This document shows positions 48,401 through 60,400 of a stretch of DNA of 64,000 nucleotides, one piece after another. Positions within the stretch are counted from its first letter, which is position 1. Each line of letters begins with the position of its first letter. The notes below the pieces were generated by a model. The model was not told where the DNA came from. It did no database searches and saw only the letters and a list, made by a program, of their open reading frames with translations. The position numbers were made by a program, and so were the translations under genes. Location: the NCBI GenBank assembly GCA_019155185.1, contig CM032794.1, positions 3,945,988 through 4,009,987 on the forward strand, written 5' to 3'. The stretch is from Beaufortia kweichowensis (Eukaryota > Chordata > Actinopteri > Cypriniformes > Gastromyzontidae).

Positions 48401-51400
48401 AAATAGAATAGACAATAGATTGGGGTTGTTAAAAAATGTCCTATAGTGTGACATACAAAAAATGTAGAAAAAAGCATCTAACAATTAAGAAATCTTTCTC
48501 ATCATATTTGTAACTCGAGCAATTAAGATAAATTTCTCATTGTTTTTGTATATTTTTAAGATTTTAAGATTCTTTTTATTATTTATTCCCTACACTTTTG
48601 CTCTCACACCATAGGACACAGTCTCATATATATTTGTCAACTACCCAATTGACAATAGAATAGAATAAAAAATGAATAGACAATAAAATAAAATAACAAA
48701 AAGACAGTGAAATAGCGTGGTGTCTAAGCGTGCGTGCGGTTGGCATGTATGTGAGTGTTTTTGTATGTGTGTGGGTATGTGTTTGGGTTTTGTGCGTGTG
48801 TTTCTTTTTGTGCATGTGTGTGTCTGTGAAATTAAGTTAAATAGAAAAACAAATAAAATAGACAATAGACTAAACTAAATAGAATAGAATAGAATAGAAT
48901 AGAATAGAATAGAATAGAATAGAATAGAACACTATGTGGAATTTTATTTCCCACAATGCAATGTAGTCAAGGTACTGCGAGACCACAGTGTTATGTATAA
49001 TTAGAAAATAAATCAATGTTTCATTTCATTTCTTAATGTATTTGGTAAACAGCTGTGACATAAGCAAGATAATACAGTCAATCAGTCATTATCACAAAAT
49101 AAACCCCTTTAGAGTGCTTCAAGTTTACCTGTTTTTTTAATGGCCATTTAAAAAATTTTTTGTAAATAATCCCTTACATAATGCATACTATCTCCCATGC
49201 TATTTTAAAAGTAAGTGTAGGCTGTATTCAGTGTATGCTCAGTGTGGGGTAGGCAGAAAGCAGTACATTAATATTCTATAGAGTCATTGTTTCTCTTGGA
49301 GTTGACTCTCTGTGATATGCCATCGTGTGAGTACACTACACTATTCCACAGAAATGAAGCACTCTTGAACAAATGTTTGAATGACGTTTTGGCTGATTTG
49401 AACCAGTGCACTTTGCAATCAGTGTCATCATGGAATAAATTCACGCATGGGAAAGATCATTTGGAAGTGAATGTTAGCACACTGGAGAAAAAAGCATCAA
49501 GTTATCTCTGACAAACTCTATAGCGGCTCTCGCTTTTGAAGGACTGTAGGAGATCTGGCAGACAGAGAGAAAGGCTAAAAGCGGGCGGTCGCACTCACAC
49601 ACACTCCATAAACAGACATTTTTTAACCGCCCACTATTCAGTTCATTGCGCATGTTACTTACAGTAGACCAAAGACTGTCTAACATAGTTTCTGAAAGGG
49701 GTGAATTATAACAGAGTAAATATCAGGGCTGCGCGACTGCTAATGCGCGCTTTGGTCTACAACAACAATAATCTGTGACAACAGCAATTCCACCCACACA
49801 GAGAATCTTTGTTTTCTTTGTTACTTTCAATTGAACAACTGCCAGTTAAGTACATGCTAGTAAGTGCTTTTAATTGCAGTTCTCACAATGAGCTGGGAAA
49901 CCGTCCAACCCCGTCATATTTTTATTTCCACCTTTGTCTTATAGATGTCACCATGGGAGTTTATTGTGCACGGCTATTGTGCCGTTTCTCTCTGCGTGTC
50001 CGGGGTGATCACATTAGTATTCGTAGGTGTTCTTGAGTAACATTTACAGGTGCATTTTGGTATAGATATATACATATCTTATATTAACAACTTTAACCGT
50101 TAAACATGTTTACTGTGAATGCTATCTCAGTCCTCAGCCTTCTTTCTGGACGTCATAGATCTACTGTTGCTGAATGACTTTGAAACACACTGATGCTGCA
50201 GATTGCTGTTAAATGTTGTCACATCGCCAGCAATCGCTGCTGCTCATGTCACTGACTGTTGCCAGCTCTCTGAAAATAAATCACTTCAGGTCACTTTGTC
50301 ACGGCAAATTGCTGGCAGTGTAAACACCCCTTAACAGTGAGTTGTACATTGATAAACAGTCCAGGTTGAGGTATTGTGACAGCTTCATCTAACTGTGAGG
50401 CAGGTGGCACCTGCAGAAGCTTCATACTGTAACACACTTTACAGTTTCTTTGTATCTTTTCTCAGGTTTTGAAGTCATACTTTTACACAAATGTCTTTGA
50501 AAATCGTCTGAGCAGCTTTGCTCTTTTAAATGAGATGGATATTTTGTATAAATATGAATACTTGCTTTAAGAGTTGTAATGCAATTTCTTGGTCGACCAG
50601 CTTTACCGTCTACATTTTGATGGTGAACAGCACGACTCATTCTTCCACAATTTTAGGTTTTTGGGAAAGACATCCAGCCAAGAATGATCTTGTTTATTCC
50701 TCATCATGAGCATGAAAATGTTTATGATGTATCACATGTTTGTAGGTGTGGCAGTGTGGAGGAAGCGTGGAGGTGCTGCCCTGTGCTCGTATCGCACATA
50801 TCGAGCGTGCTCACAAACCCTACACGGAGGATCTTACTACACATGTGCGCAGAAATGCTCTGAGAGTGGCTGAAGTGTGGATGGATGAGTTTAAAAGCCA
50901 CGTCTACATGGCCTGGAACATTCCACAGGAGGTGAGACTATTGATTTGAGATTTTATTTACATGTACCGAATTGCGTGTCTTGTTGGTGTCGTGTCCTTG
51001 CTGACAGTCATGTATAAAACAGTTTTTTCTCATGGAAGGTTTTGTATTAATAAGCGAGATAGTGTACCGCCTTTCCGTTGTTATTGTAGAATAAACCCAG
51101 ACAGAGCGATCAGAAGAGGTTTACATGAACAGATTTATATTTTCCTTTACTTTGCTGTACATTAACATTTCTGCTTTTGGCGGATGATAATATCCTAAAC
51201 ATCTTGCAAAAAAGTGCATTTCATGGTAATTGAATCCATGACCTTGTCAATGCTTGCTGATCTTAAAGTGACTTAACAGTATATTTACATATTACATTAC
51301 ATCACTGCTGATCTGGATGCCGTTAGTGTTGTTGCACATACACCTTAAAAATAAATAGTTTCACAATGCCATAGAAGAACCATTTTTGGCTATATAGCTC

Positions 51401-54400
51401 CATTAAGGAAACCTTTGACATCCAAAGAACCTTTAAAAAAATAAATGATTCCACTCAAAATGGTTGCTTATATGGCATCTCTGTGAAGAACCTTTACAAG
51501 GACCTTTCTTTTTTTCAGTATGTTTATTGAACATACTTTTAACCAAAACCAAACAAAAAACGCATGTCCATCATAGGAAGAAATAAGAAACATTGAATTA
51601 CAGTAGCCAGAAATTAGGTGGATAGCCACGCTTGATACATATAATAGTACAATATAAGTTCAATATCTTATGCACTTACTTAGGTGAGTAGGAAAACTCT
51701 TCCACAGGAAGCTTGACAAATCAGTCTCTAAGCTACTAATATAAGGTTTCCAGACATTATAAAACTGACCTGGTTGATCATTAACTAAACATGTTAAATT
51801 AGATCCATTAGAATCTTGTGCCAGCCGGATAAAGTTGGAGTTGTATCACTTATCCATCTCAGCACCTTTCAAGTACATGGTGAATTGTTTGGAAATTGAC
51901 AGGCTTATTGAGTTGGAGATTGTGCCTTTCATGCAAGTTGAGATCTCCACTAGACATGTTAGGATTTGCACACCATGAGGTTGTCATACTGGAGAAACAG
52001 ACCGAGTGTGATTTATCCCAGCGATGCTTGGCCCCCGACACCCAACCTCGAAGTACCGCCGTGGCTATGTGATGTGACATAGACATCTAAAATAAACCCA
52101 TAAACTCAATTTTTTGGTGACTTGCTATATCTGATTTAACAGAATGAAGACGGATTACCTGAAAGCAGCTGTCGCCAGTCACCGTGCACATAATTTACTT
52201 ATTATTTATTGATGCATATAACAGTATGAGAAGGAGAGCGAGTCGTATGATGAATGGATTCAGGCCTTGCGTGCACCGACGCCCATGAGCCGCTTTCTCA
52301 GAAGTTGCTTTACTAGCATAATCTCAGATCCTCTGAAATACTATACATAGTTACTCTATTTATTTCTGTTGTTGGAAACCGTTCAGTGTTCTTTCCAGCT
52401 CTTGTTAAGCATATAGTCATGCACAGCATGAGCTTATGTAAAATAGATCTGATTACAAAGGCAGTTGAAAAGTGATTTTGAATGCATAGAGAAATACAGC
52501 TGTTATTGTTACTGTCTATTAAACAACCATTACCTCATTTATAGTTCTCCAGCTCTCGGCTTTGCCTCCGAGCATATGTTACAGTGCTCCATTTATTTAG
52601 AGAGCTTTGGCCCTGTTCATGCATTCATCAGCGAGACGGCAATTAAGATCGGAAGAGCGGAAGGCGTTGTGAGATTGCAGCAGTTTGCCGAGCATAAGCC
52701 GAACTTTGAGGAGGAAGAAGGAAATTACAGTTGATGCAGGAACAAAGATGTGATTCTAGCGCGCTGTGCAAGGTCTTCCTTTGTATGTCACGTTTAGCGG
52801 TACATGGGTCAATGCTGTATTAAAATAAATCTGTAGTGTAGTATGATCATGAAATTATATTGTTGGTGATTTATTGCTATTTTTGAAAGGATGTCCATAC
52901 TAGCATGTTAACACATGCAATTCATTCTGAAATGTATAATAATGTCTGTTTCATATGCTGTGTGATTACATAAAATGAATTGGAACATTCACACCTGATT
53001 GGAACTTTGCAGAGCACCTGTTTGTTAGTAAATGATGTAGAAAGACCCTCATTTTGGGTAATTGATTTATAATCAAACCCACATGGGCTGTTAAACAAAC
53101 GTAATGTCTTTTTCATTCCCCACATGATGAAGTATAATTTTATCAATGCTCAACATTTCCCAGGATGAAATCATTGTCGATCATACCAGTGTGGGACTGC
53201 AGGCCAGAAGCAAAAATAATAATATAATTGAAAAATGATCAGATTTTTTTTTTAGGTATATTTTATAAATAACATTAACATAAAATGTTTTTAATATTTT
53301 TTTTTATTGTAATGAAAATTGGTGAAATGTTTATTCTTGAATAAACATTAATATGAAATATTAAAGTGAATTGAAGTATATTGAAGTAAGAAATATTGAA
53401 GTTGTTTTATTATTTCATTTTTGCAGATTTGCATGCAGTTTGAGAAATAAAGTTTTTTTTTTGCATGGGTGAGACCAGTTGCATAAATTTGCACAACAAG
53501 TGTCTTCCACACAAATTGCCAAAACTAATTATTATTACAGCCTATTACTGAGTTTTCTTTCCTTATAAAGAAACTAAATGCATTAACTAGGAAACATGAT
53601 TAATTTAGGATCGATTGACAGCCCTTCGTTGCCAGTTCCTCATTAGAGTCAGAACTCTCATTAAAGGGGATTGGTTAATGAAACTGAACGAAACAAATGA
53701 GGTCCATTGGTATCTTTCTGTCTGTATTTATATGTGTGTGTTTGTGTGTCATCAGGACTCAGGGATTGACATTGGTGACATCACGGAAAGAAAAGCGTTG
53801 AGGAAAAGGCTACAGTGTAAGACTTTCCGCTGGTATCTAGTGAACATTTATCCAGAGATGAGAATGTACACAGACACCATCGCATATGGAGTGGTGAGTA
53901 TTTAATAAAATGAATAAACTCCACTTTGAAAGTGATCAGAAATAAAACTTGCTGCTTTTAAATTTCAATGCGCAGCTAGTCAATGATTTCACACGCACTA
54001 GTGAATGAAGGTGCAACGTCAGGAAAACTTCCAAAGCCCGTAAGGTTAGGTTTAATGATCTAAAACAAATTGCATTGACCTTTAGAGAGAATAATTTAAT
54101 TATATAGTGACTGCAGTGCTTATTTTTTTATCAAAATTATACGTTGAGTGAGGAAATTGATGACTTTTGGAACATTCTTCATCCAATCAGAATGATGACT
54201 ACATCTAGCTGTTGTATAATTCTTGATATTAATATTATCAATAGTTAATAGCGTGTCATTAGTTGAAGCAGGAGTTTTATGAATAAGATACAGTCTATAA
54301 TGTTTTTGTGAAAATATCACATGCTAAAATGGCACAACTGTTTTTTTATTCTCCCTTTTATGTTTTGCCAAATGGATTTTTTCCCAAAGCAGTTTTATCT

Positions 54401-57400
54401 GCAATCAGTTTGTACTATAGTAAAATGTGCCTAAACATGACTCTCTTGACAGATCTTAAAGTCTCGTGCTGAATAAGCTACAGGCCTTTGTTTGTAAATG
54501 GCCAGATACTTCACCACAGAGGCTGGATTTAAGAGCACTGACTGAGTCACCTGAGTCACACACTCCCTGATCCATCTAAAGCGCTTCAACAGGATTTCCC
54601 AAATTGCTTGACAAAATGATGCCTGCGAAATACCCCAGTAACCACTGAAGCGTAGCACACCCGTACTGGTTTTATTACTCGTGCATGTCAAGTGCAAACT
54701 ATTCATTTGCTCCTGATTTCCTACTAGATAATCATAATATACTTGACTCTATATTGATTCAAAAAACAGGTTGTCTGGTTAAGGTGTGACGCTCATCCTG
54801 CGCCTAATATCGTCGTGCGTGTTTCCCTAGGAGCAAATTTAAGAAGGAGAAACTGTGGAAAATAGGTCAGCCTTATTGAAATGAATTCTGGGAGTAAAGG
54901 GCTCAGAAATAGCTCTCGCCCTCATTACTTTACTCCGAGTGACTGCATTTGATGAGCCTGTCAATCACATTGGCTAGAAATTCAGCACACTGTGATAAAA
55001 AGCACAGCAGTGTTCAGCTAAATCCAACGGAAAATGCCAAAACACAGATAAGATCCATTGAAGTCCCCGCTAGGAATTCTTTTGTCACAGATACGGGCCT
55101 GTGTTTAAACATTAGTTTCAATAGCCGTAACTGCCACAATCAATCGCAAAACCTACAGGGAAAAAAGATGCTAAAATGAATTTTGTGATGAAGTCTGCAT
55201 ACACCAGAGGTAAAATCAGGTAAACAGAACCACAATGAGTTTAAATTATGTGTGGGAAAATAGTGCGTGGCAGTAAACCTCTTAAACTTCACAGAGGACC
55301 TGGCAGGAATAGGATTTGGAGGATTCGTGCGTGCGCATACGCTTATGAAAATGAATTTTATAATTAGAAACTGTAATTAAAAAATGAAAATTGAATCACA
55401 TTAAGATGCAACTGAGAAACAGCCCTGAGGTTTACCTGCTGTCTGTGACGTTGTGCTTGTAATGGAGCAATACTGAGTAAAAAAAAGTTCAAGAGCAAAA
55501 GCAATAATATTGAAATACTGTATATATTGATTATAAGGTTTTGCGTTATCAGATTCAAGGTATTGTGACTATTTTCAGACAACATCCAGCCGGTTAGTTT
55601 GTGATGTAATTCAACAGTTATGATGTAATTCAACAGTTATGTAGATCGAAGTTAATTTTAGGTATGATTCTTTTCAGACAGTATCTGGCCGGTTAGTTTG
55701 TGTATTATTCTAGACCAACAAAAGAAGCCACAGCATCAAGTTTAGCATGTTGCCAAGCAACGCACAAAATGGATGGAGTGGTTTGGACGGACAGCATTTT
55801 CCCATTGTAATTATTTAACATCAGCTCCATTCCAGGTTTTTAATTTTCCCGCTGAGAGCAATCCTAGAGCAACAGAAAACTTGTTTCTAATTACTCGGAT
55901 TACTAACAAATGAAAATTTGTTGCAAGAAAAATCAAAATATGCAATTATGCATTTGAATGAAGTTAAAACTTTTGCCTCTCTATCACCATCTCCATCTGA
56001 AACAATACTGCAGGTTGTTTTACAATTCAACTTAGAGATAATTATTATAAGCTTACTGATGCAAATCAGGGTAAGGAGAGTCCATTTTGAATGCTGATCT
56101 TTAACTGTAAAGACTAGCTCAATCTGCAGACAATCTGCAGATTACAGGTTAATTCTTTAACAATATACACTTTTTTCCTTTAGCTGAAGAACTCTTTAAA
56201 GAGTGATTTGTGTCTCGACCAAGGGCCAGATACAGACAACATTCCTATCCTTTACCTCTGTCACGGGATGACACCTCAGGTGAGTTAATGTCCTTTATTT
56301 CATCTACTCACTTTCTCTTTGTATGCATTACTGTAACATTTAATTAAACCTTTCATTAAAAATGTATTTGGCCGGAAACACACAACATAAAACTAGATGT
56401 GAATTTGCTAAAGGAAACACACGTGCTTGCTTAGCAGTTAAGGAACACTGTTAAAGCTTCACGTTTTGGTTTTGCATCAGAAGCTCTTTGCAGGAAGACT
56501 TTCCCTCATGTCTAATAATAGTGTTCGGTCAGAAATATGGTGCAAACAAATATGATGATGGGTTGAGCGATCAGAGCCTTGCTCTGAAACTCATAAACAA
56601 ATCAGCTAGTGCTACAGTACTAATAGAAAATGCAATATTTTTCTCTCAAATAAATGCATAATGCTACATCAAAACTTCACAGGTAATAGATGAGATTTTC
56701 AATGCTTGATGAATTGTTTGGCACCAAAATCATCAGGGAATTGTATGATTTGTCGGCTTAAAATAGTGTAAGGACAATGTTAGCAGATATTGCTTAGAAG
56801 AAGTAAGATGTTACTTACTAAAGGCAAGAGAAATGTTTTTATTTACTTTTTCCTGATTGTTCATTATTTATTGATTACCACATTAGCTGTTGTCACAGAG
56901 ACAGACCTGTGTACAAGAAAACATTAGCAAGATGGTTTAAGTTACACTTCCAGGAAATGGGTAATGACCAGTTACAAAACAAATGATCTGACTTGTGTTG
57001 GAGCCTGATGAAAATTACAAATGCAATTGTTTGATAAAATGAAACTTTCTGCTTTTCTGGTAATTTTGCATGTTTCTCCCCAGAGTTTCAGAAGAGATCT
57101 TAACAATGTCTCTTTTGATTGGCATCTGCTAAGATAAGAAAAAAATCTGAAAGTTGAATTTGATCTCACACATTTTTCATCAAATCTGTCAAAAAAAATA
57201 ATCTTTGCAATGCTACTTTAATTGTAATTTTATTGTATGACAACTATTTTTCTTTGTTTTCTCCTAAAGAGTTTTAGAAGAAACACCTGACACCAAACTA
57301 AACGCATGCCTTTATGCAAGAAACATAATGAATTTTTGCCAAGTAAAGGATGTAGGATGCTGTCTAACACCACAGTAAAATGTGAAAATATGATGATGCA

Positions 57401-60400
57401 GTGAATATTACAGTAATCCTGTTGCATCTTGCTGAGATGCATGAACTTTGTAATTTGTGATGAATGTGCACATCAACATCAAGCTTTTAAGAAACAGCTT
57501 TGTCTCCTTTGAAAAGCTTGAAATATTTAATTGCTTTTCACATGTTGTGAAAAGATGTGTCATGCCACATCTCTGTAAATGGACCACTTTACTTATAATG
57601 GCATTTTAGCGGTACTGATGGTCAGATGATAAGTGCATGGTTCACTGGTCAAATCAAGTAAACATCTACTTGTCTTTGAGAAACTTTGTGAATATACAGA
57701 GTATCTCAAATGAAACTTTATGGTTTTAATAAAAGCTTGAAATGCCTGGTTCGTTTTTGAGAAGCTGTTCACAGCATTACTGTTCACAGATTAAGTATAG
57801 AGATCTGGCACCAGGCTTTCTGATTTCTTCAATTATACAAGGATTACTGAAATATTCTGGGATGCTTTTAATGGCAGCTTTACTGTACAGACGGCTCACA
57901 CTTTTACAATTATTTCTGTGGAACATAAAAGAAATGTTTCAATAGCTGGAACATCAATTATATTTTTGAGGTTTGTGGTTTTCCAAATGGCTTTTTTACT
58001 ATGAGCACAGAGCTTTAAGATATTGAAAGCACTGAAGGACAATAGAAGCTTGAAAACTGCTTTTAAAATTAGCAGAGGATGTGGAGAAGGTTGTTCTGGT
58101 GCACTGTACAGTATGCATGCTAAGCAGCTTAAGAATGACACTCAAGAAGGTGGCGGGGTTATGAGCGTTCATTTACAGTATTTGGGGTTATCATTTTATT
58201 GTTGAAAGTATTGTGATGATGTAATGATGAGATATATCTTTTGTAAGGGTAAAATCTAATATTTTATTCTCTAAACTTGATGCTTGTTATCTCAGAATTT
58301 GATTTTGAGACTTTTTCACATACAGGGTCACAAAAAGTAATAGAAGGAATGTTTATCAAAAGCCCAGACAAAAATGACAATTTATTAGAAAATGCAAAAT
58401 ACATTTTGGGTTTGAAAAAATACTGTTTTTTGTGTCTATAATTGTTTTTCAGGAGGACATATAGTAGTTATGGACAAAAGATACAATACTGTTATTTGTA
58501 AACACACCTTGATGTAATTTGTATCTTTTGATTTCTGAAAAGCTGCTGATTTTTGGAAAGCAATTGCATTTTTCATTTTTTTTTTCATTTTTCATTTTTC
58601 ATCAACTTTTGATCGATTTCTTTCTTTCATGAGGGTCCTTTTGAAGGAACTTTAAAAAAAAATGTAAACAAAAATTAGACCATGCCAACAGCATCTTATA
58701 TTTTTAATGACTTTAGGAACCTAAAATAACTAATAAGAGATTAGATTGTTCTTCAACAACAATTTCAGCATGTCCTCACTTCTGATATCACGGCACAGTG
58801 TTGTGATCTCACCTGGTACACCGTGTTAATTAAAAAACAGCATCTGGTTCTGTCCTGTTATGTTTCCTACATAACATTTGAAATCAGGGTTTGTATTCTG
58901 CAGAACGGTAGGGATTAGGTGTTTTTTTCACTCATGCAAAAACATGCTAGGAAATGCTTGGCAAACAGGTCTCAAAGCTGTGCACACATGAACACGCTAC
59001 TGAGCAAGGAGAATGCGGCGAGATGGAGTTGTTCACAAGGAGATTAGCTCAGACTCTTTGCTCCGTCCTTTCCAAGTGTTTTGTGCAGTAGCATTTTTAA
59101 AACAGATTTGCGAAACAGCCAATGATAGGCGACGGCCGCTGGAACACAGCTGGCTGTGGGTTTTTATGGGGGACATTTATTTAAGTTCTTTGTGACACCT
59201 AAATAAAACAAGAATTAAGTATCAGTGTCCAATACCTGTCCTAAAATTTCTCATAAGATGTGAAAAGCAAAATGAAAAGGAATGTAGAGATTCATTAATA
59301 TTTTCATTGTATATTCCCCAAAAAAAATGTGAAAAGCATATCTTTAATGTTTGGTATTAAAACCATTGAGACTTTGAGAAATGTTAAATGTTTAAGATCA
59401 CATTCAAAATTTTTGATGGCGGTTGTTGGTATTCTGGCAAATTTGAGCATAGTTTAAAATGTTAAGATCTCTTCTGAAACTCAGATTACAGTTGTTGTCT
59501 GAGAAACATTACAGATATGATTTTACAAAAAGAGTAATGTAAAATTTAACAATAAAAAATCATGTTTTGTCACTTATTAATATTAACTTTATTAATATTG
59601 ATAAGCCACACTCTTTAAAATAAAGGTTCTAATAATAAGTGCCATAGAAAAACTATTTTTCAGATTCCCAAATAACTCTTTTTTATATATTTTTATTGTC
59701 TGTAGAACATTTTGTGCTACAGAACGGTTCTATGGATGTTAAAGGAACCACACAGCTGAACCTTTTAGCAACCATTATTTGTGTGCAGCCTGATAAGGGT
59801 TTAAATTGTCCCTGTTCAGAGCTTTGTGAGTACAGTATGACTCCTCATTAAGCCATAAGATATGTGATGCTTTCCTATTAGCAGTTTAATCAGCAGGCTA
59901 ATTACTGTCCTGTTCCTGTTTTCTCTGAATGTTGTAGATCAGGGCAAGACTTTTTCACACATGGCCATGTTCTTCATTAATCTTCATGATATGCTGTAGT
60001 TTTTCCATTGACTGCTCTGTGCCTTACTTACAGTATCAGATTGGCCTATTCATGTGCCTGAATGGGTTCTTTTCTCTTGTAATAATAGTATTGTGGCCAT
60101 ATTTATAAAAAGGGGGAACATTGGTCTTGTTTAAAGTCAACATAAAAGAATATTTGCAAAAATTGTTTTAATTCTGTATTTTGGCACTTCTAACTAGAAT
60201 GTAATATCCAACCAGAAGAAGAGCAGGATGTAGAGCAGGATGATTTTATTCACGTGGTATTGATTGAGAAGTGAAATAGAGGGATGAATGTTAGTTTGCA
60301 GTGGATTGTGGAGAGCTGCTTTGCTCTCGAAACATCCACTTTCAGACTTTTAAAGAAGCTCTCAAGAGCATCTCAAATATCCTGGTCAGTGATCCCATTT

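Larger units (their letters stand above)
44133..50745 (+). other. galnt18: galnt18 intron 6 (6.6 kb)
   Basis: Contains the Tc1 relic (44830), SINE piece (47262) and microsatellites (48720, 48880). A repeat-poor stretch at 46270-46620 may be a conserved non-coding element. No other gene seen. Confidence 0.9.
50932..53755 (+). other. galnt18: galnt18 intron 7 (2.8 kb)
   Basis: Contains the GGTTCT repeat (51344) and the L1-like 3' end (51513). The rest is AT-rich and unremarkable. Confidence 0.9.
53894..56183 (+). other. galnt18: galnt18 intron 8 (2.3 kb)
   Basis: Contains the nested direct repeats (55571) and a dispersed repeat (55969). No gene seen. Confidence 0.9.

Noticed and set aside
57905..57935. 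Another TTAA-family MITE copy
   Set aside because: Only TTCTGTGGAACATAAAAGAA matches the family; too short without ends.
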